A program made the translations under genes and the position numbers. From NCBI GenBank assembly GCA_030696285.1, contig JAUYSQ010000016.1:1-56368 (forward strand): a stretch of 56,368 bases of DNA. The letters run 5' to 3'. Below the pieces are notes generated by a model, which saw nothing but the letters and a program-made list of their open reading frames with translations, did no database searches and was not told the origin of the DNA. Source of the stretch: Sulfuricurvum sp. (lineage in GTDB: Bacteria > Campylobacterota > Campylobacteria > Campylobacterales > Sulfurimonadaceae). This document shows, in pieces, positions 55,201-56,368 of the stretch. Each line of letters opens with the position of its first letter. The stretch's first letter is position 1.

Positions 55201-55383
55201 ATGTTACCGCTCATTTTCAGCTCAGGCGCCGGAGCAGCAGGACGATTTTCTATCGGGGTTGCCATGTTTGGAGGGATGCTGGCGGCGACGTTTATCGAAC
55301 GGTATTTTATTCCCTTCCTGTATTACTGGGTTTCTACCATTAAAGAGAAAATTTCCCCTGAAAAAGGTCTGCCCCATGAATAA
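52252..55383 (+). CDS. RND multidrug efflux transporter (AcrB/HAE1-like)
   Basis: This 1043-residue proton-driven pump has twelve transmembrane helices in the AcrB layout. It begins FSKYFINRPVLSAVIALM and has GIVVDDAIVVIENMERIL, whose paired Asp residues carry protons. The LSAKNAILVVEFAEEQ block is in the second half. The pore and docking domains are full length. It starts 2 bp after the adaptor and overlaps the channel gene by 8 bp. Substrates are unknown. Confidence 0.96.
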   Translation: MFSKYFINRPVLSAVIALMIMILGFAAIKSLPISQLPNITPPTVVVTAQYPGADAQTIANTILTPLESQISGADGLMYMSSKAAALPGSATITCTFNIGVNQDMAAVDVQNRINSVLALLPQSTRDLGVSVQKKTSDILLIVAITSPDGSHDATQISNYISSTLLDEIKKIPGAGRSQIFGQRDYAMRVWLNPDRMASLGVSTTEIAAAIKDQNLQVSPGRLGQGSTDTQQMWTMQLTSQGRFSTPEEFQNIIIRAKPDGSALRLKDVARVELGAQNYEFFGRVNGKPAAMIGIFADTNANALDTSAAVSAKMEQLAKKFPQGITYAIPYDTTDFVKISIEEVIFTLFASIILVSLVIYLFLQSSRAAMIPILSIPISLTGAFIGMYLLGYSINTLTLFGLVLAIGIVVDDAIVVIENMERILQSEKLSPRAAAIKAMTQISGPVVAIVLVMCAVFIPATFMGGMTGQLYKQFAATIAISVVFSGFMALTFAPSIGALILRHHENEPARFFRWFNRVFGKMTDSYVRRSGFMIRKSFIFLLIYLSTYFFIAFFHKTLPSAFLPMEDQGYFITSVNLPDGATANRTLEVVKQVETILGAQEGVSKFTAITGLNILTFSQEPNSAVIFTRLKSWDERTTKELSTFGILGSLAPKLGSIKEAKVFAMPPPPIRGMGPSDMFSFRLLQPGDNNVSRLAETTNTFLGQLRTEQSIKNPFTTMNMSTPTLSVEVDREKAKMLGLSIAEIFQTLQATIGYMNINQFDKNGKTYWVQVQSDAAYRSTPKDIGRGWVRSSSGKLIPLSSVIKVTMSSAPSSIEHFNGVLSATVMGSPAPGSSSGDIIKVIENAGDTLLPSSAAYDWDGLYLQEKLVGSKALIIMAFALIMVYLILAALYERWTLPISIMLAVPYGIMGAYAVVWVIPWLNNNVFFQIGLLTLIALSAKNAILVVEFAEEQRQMGKSIYDSAMEAARLRYRPMMMTSFAFLAGMLPLIFSSGAGAAGRFSIGVAMFGGMLAATFIERYFIPFLYYWVSTIKEKISPEKGLPHE

Positions 55384-56368
55384 ATATTCACTCTATGGCG
55401 CATTTGCTATCGCTCTCTTGATAAGCGGATGTACTGCTATCGGCCCCGATTATGCCAAGCCCTCTTTAGCGTCTCCGGAGAGCTTCCGATATGCAGATAC
55501 CAATAAAAGCACCACAGACACAACCACGAAAGAGTGGTGGAAAAGTTTTGGAGATGAACGTCTCTCCCAAAGTATTCAACGCGCACTTATTAACAATCAC
55601 GATCTCCAAGCTTCGGGTGCATCCGTCGAAGCACTGCTGGGTAAGTTTGATCAAGCCAAATCGACTCTGTATCCACAGATCAATGGCAACGCTTCATTGA
55701 ATCAAAAAGGGGTTGATAATGCATCCATCGGGGGAGCACAGCTAAAAGAAGGTATCACCTCGACATACGCTGCATCTCTCTCACTTACGAGCTATGAGAT
55801 CGATCTCTTCGGAAAAGTTCGCCGCGCCAATGAAGGGGCACGTGCTCTGCTGCTTTCCAGTGAATACGCACGTCAAACCCTACGCGTCTCGATTGCGTCG
55901 AGTGTCGCCGCATCGTATATCAAACTTTCCTCCCTAGAAGGACAAATTGTCTTGGCCCGCGAAAATCTTAAAGCCTCTGACGAAATTGAACAACAAAGCG
56001 CACTTAAATACCGTTATGGCTCTATCAACGAAAGCATCTATCTCCAAGCGCAATCCGAACTGCAAAGCGCCAAAGCAACGTTATCACAACTTCAAGGCGC
56101 AAAAATTTCCGAAGAGTCGACATTCAATCTTCTTTTAGGGCAAAATCCGCAAGAGGTCAAAACAACGCCTATCAATTCGATTACTCTCCCCGAGCTTCCC
56201 TCTGCACTTCCAAGCAGCGTGCTGGCAAACCGCCCTGATATTGCGGCAGCAGAACAAAACCTCATCGCCGCCAACGCTCAAATCGGTATTGCCCGAGCTG
56301 CGTATTATCCCAGTATCAAGCTGACAGGAATGCTCGGTATCCAAAGCTTGGAACTTAGTGATTTTGTC
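55376..56368 (+). CDS. NodT/OprM-family outer-membrane efflux lipoprotein, cut by window end
   Basis: The ATG at 55376 overlaps the pump stop (ATGAATAA), and the frame stays open for all 331 codons to the edge, so the 3' end is missing. The start gives a lipoprotein signal (ALLISGC) followed by the family blocks IGPDYAKP, EWWKSFGDERLSQ, YEIDLFGKVRRANEGARA and LPSSVLANRPDIAAAEQNL. It is the exit duct of the tripartite pump. Confidence 0.93.
   Translation, partial: MNKYSLYGAFAIALLISGCTAIGPDYAKPSLASPESFRYADTNKSTTDTTTKEWWKSFGDERLSQSIQRALINNHDLQASGASVEALLGKFDQAKSTLYPQINGNASLNQKGVDNASIGGAQLKEGITSTYAASLSLTSYEIDLFGKVRRANEGARALLLSSEYARQTLRVSIASSVAASYIKLSSLEGQIVLARENLKASDEIEQQSALKYRYGSINESIYLQAQSELQSAKATLSQLQGAKISEESTFNLLLGQNPQEVKTTPINSITLPELPSALPSSVLANRPDIAAAEQNLIAANAQIGIARAAYYPSIKLTGMLGIQSLELSDFV

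Overview
The window appears to be two unrelated bacterial genomes joined inside a tRNA-Asp gene. Bases 1 to about 19,280 look like a Bacteroidota chromosome (Cytophagales/Cyclobacteriaceae-like). The genes mostly lack Shine-Dalgarno sequences, TTG-N19-TAnnTTTG promoters are present, and the families are typical: amidohydrolase trios, YaiO-type TPR barrels and an LTA-synthase-like enzyme. From about 19,320 to the end it looks like a Campylobacterota chromosome (Sulfuricurvum/Sulfurimonas-like). There the genes carry AGGAG-type ribosome binding sites and TATAAT promoters, and the family-typical order rplU-rpmA-obg-proB-fmt-birA-parA-parB-atp-tol-pal is present. The first tRNA-Asp (19252-19328) has a 5' acceptor strand that does not match its 3' strand (two G-G mismatches), whereas the second tRNA-Asp 184 bp downstream pairs perfectly and is identical to the first over its last 51 nt. 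The simplest reading is an assembly chimera made through about 41 nt shared by both tRNA-Asp genes. Conclusions linking the two halves should not be drawn.

Bacteroidota part. Three exported amidohydrolase-family proteins lie on the minus strand (88-4681). Only the middle one keeps the metal-binding histidines, and a 58-codon repeat ORF sits between two of them. A plus-strand operon (4909-10715) encodes a single-domain response regulator, a membrane HEAT-like protein, a processive GT2 glycosyltransferase, a TPR plus beta-barrel outer-membrane protein and an unrecognised membrane-anchored protein. This resembles a synthase-dependent exopolysaccharide system and is the best candidate here for a little-described one. 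Next come an LTA-synthase-like membrane enzyme, a methyltransferase/DUF3253/MsrA group, a protein with a phosphorylase-like C-terminus, an exported SnoaL-like protein, an exported M20 amidohydrolase and a NagB-like deaminase.

Campylobacterota part. After tRNA-Asp/Val/Asp come a heme-motif HD-GYP protein with a DUF2238 membrane protein, then a copper operon (CusF-like, 65-aa protein, TolC-like, multicopper oxidase). LemA/DUF3137, a VapBC-type toxin-antitoxin pair with palindromic upstream sites, a transglutaminase-like protein, YigZ and MutY follow. From 50,483 down to 29,875 almost everything is a tightly packed minus-strand chain: ribosomal proteins L21/L27, Obg, ProB, Fmt, BirA, ParA/ParB, F1Fo-ATP synthase (b', b, delta, alpha, gamma, beta, epsilon), TolQ/R/A/B, Pal, CpoB, SlyD, a Fis-type regulator, FabD, a nitrilase-family protein, MTAN and a TtcA-like protein. 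The window ends in a MarR-controlled RND efflux operon whose outer-membrane component is cut by the window edge. No intergenic stretch exceeds 300 bases. All family assignments come from reading motifs; no database search was run.
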